From Acidobacteriota bacterium (GTDB taxonomy: Bacteria; Acidobacteriota; Terriglobia; Terriglobales; Acidobacteriaceae), in contig JAJZNH010000922.1 in the NCBI GenBank assembly GCA_021811745.1, positions 1 to 6,398 on the forward strand: a stretch of DNA of 6,398 nucleotides, read 5' to 3'. A program made the translations under genes and the position numbers. A model generated the notes under the pieces. It saw nothing but the letters and a program-made list of their open reading frames with translations, was not told where the DNA came from and did not search any database. This document shows positions 5,817 to 6,398 of the stretch, one piece after another (the stretch's first letter is position 1; the number at the start of each line of letters is the position of its first letter).

Positions 5817-6398
5817 GTGCGCCTGATGCAAGGAACAGGAAGAGCCTGGGTAATGGCTGTGATCGTGCTCGGATGGACGAGTGCGAGCGCGCCGGAGATG
5901 ATTGCGCAAACATCGCAACCTGCCAGCCAGGCCGTGTCTGGCGCTACGGCGTCGGGACAGACTGCGCCGGCAGCGACGCCGGCCAGCAAGACCTACACAG
6001 TCCCTGCGGGGACTAAAGTCCTGCTGGAGTTGCGCAGCGCAATCGACACCCGGAGCGCCACCCCTGCGACGGTGTTTACCTTGCATCGATCTTTCCTGTG
6101 GTGGTGGGAAACCGGGTGATGATCCCGGCCGGAGTCTACGTGCAGGGGGTGGTTGACCGCGTACAGCGCGCGGGGCGCGTCAAGGGCCGGGCTCAACTGG
6201 ATATGCACTTTACTACGATGATCTTTCCGAACGGGTCGGTCGTGGAGATTCCCGGGATGGTGAACAGCCTGCCGGGCGCGAAGGATCAGTCGGTGAAGAA
6301 GGATGGAGAGGGAACGATAGAGCAGGCCGGCGATAAGGGACGCCATGCCGGCAAAACGGCTGAGATAGCGGTTCCGACCGGAGCCACGATCGGAGCCA
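5817..6398 (+). pseudogene. Exported hypothetical protein, frameshifted and 3' partial
   Basis: From GTG 5817 the first ~22 residues form a signal peptide: a basic start, then the core AWVMAVIVLGW and a likely cleavage after ASA. A low-complexity Ala/Gln/Ser/Thr/Pro linker follows, then YTVPAGTKVLLELRSAIDTRSATP. At about 6066 the reading moves to another frame: the original frame ends at TGA 6117-6119 after a nonsense tail. The frame starting at GAC 6068 continues as DGVYLASIFPVVVGNRVMIP, then a VYVQGVVDRV strand, the basic GRVKGRAQLDMHF and FPNGSVVEIPGMVNSLPG, and stays open to the window edge. The joined product fits an exported, beta-rich protein with the pattern VPAGT...PGDGVYL...MIPAG, which I recall from acidobacterial hypothetical proteins and which is vaguely like the TrbI/VirB10 beta-barrel. 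Restoring one G (CCT GGC GAC) repairs it. This is either a real mutation or a sequencing error. The function is unknown. Confidence 0.7.

Overview
The window looks like a piece of a GC-rich Gram-negative bacterial chromosome. Acidobacteriota (Terriglobia / Acidobacteriaceae-like) is my best guess. It rests on family recall (the secreted protein at the right edge, the LarA-like tail at the left edge, the MurQ and lyase types) and not on any search. No rRNA, tRNA, CRISPR array, insertion sequence or phage gene was seen.

Layout. (1) 2-589, plus strand, open at the left edge: an unusual in-frame chimera. The first ~100 codons are the C-terminal part of a Bug/TctC periplasmic solute-binding protein. 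The last ~95 look like the C-terminal end of a LarA-like (DUF2088, nickel-dependent racemase-like) protein. (2) 590-940: a 351-nt gap whose main content is a nested, imperfect 116-nt palindrome at 765-880. It may be a structured RNA or a dispersed intergenic palindrome. (3) 941-2230, plus: complete murA, the first committed step of peptidoglycan synthesis. (4) 2276-5410, minus, convergent with murA: three genes on one strand, read in the order ICL/PEP-mutase-superfamily lyase (5410-4550), class-C beta-lactamase-fold serine hydrolase (4493-3354), murQ (3253-2276). Gaps are 56 and 100 nt, so at least the first two could be co-transcribed. (5) 5411-5816: a gap of about 400 nt with no gene I can defend. 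(6) 5817-6398, plus: an exported protein of a type I associate with acidobacteria, broken by an apparent 1-nt deletion near 6066 and cut by the window edge.

How the genes may work together. MurQ cleaves the D-lactyl ether of MurNAc-6-phosphate, giving GlcNAc-6-phosphate and D-lactate. A beta-lactamase-fold hydrolase beside murQ recalls the Bacillus subtilis muropeptide-rescue cluster, where AmiE (YbbE) removes stem peptides from MurNAc. The pair could therefore be a small cell-wall recycling unit, placed tail-to-tail with murA, which makes the same lactyl ether from UDP-GlcNAc and PEP. The lyase upstream has the KKCGH catalytic loop of (methyl)isocitrate/dimethylmalate lyases and would be expected to make a small keto acid such as pyruvate. 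Any link of it to recycling is only positional.

Most of the window is ordinary housekeeping sequence. The points most worth a second look are the left-edge chimera, the 765-880 palindrome and the frameshift at the right edge.
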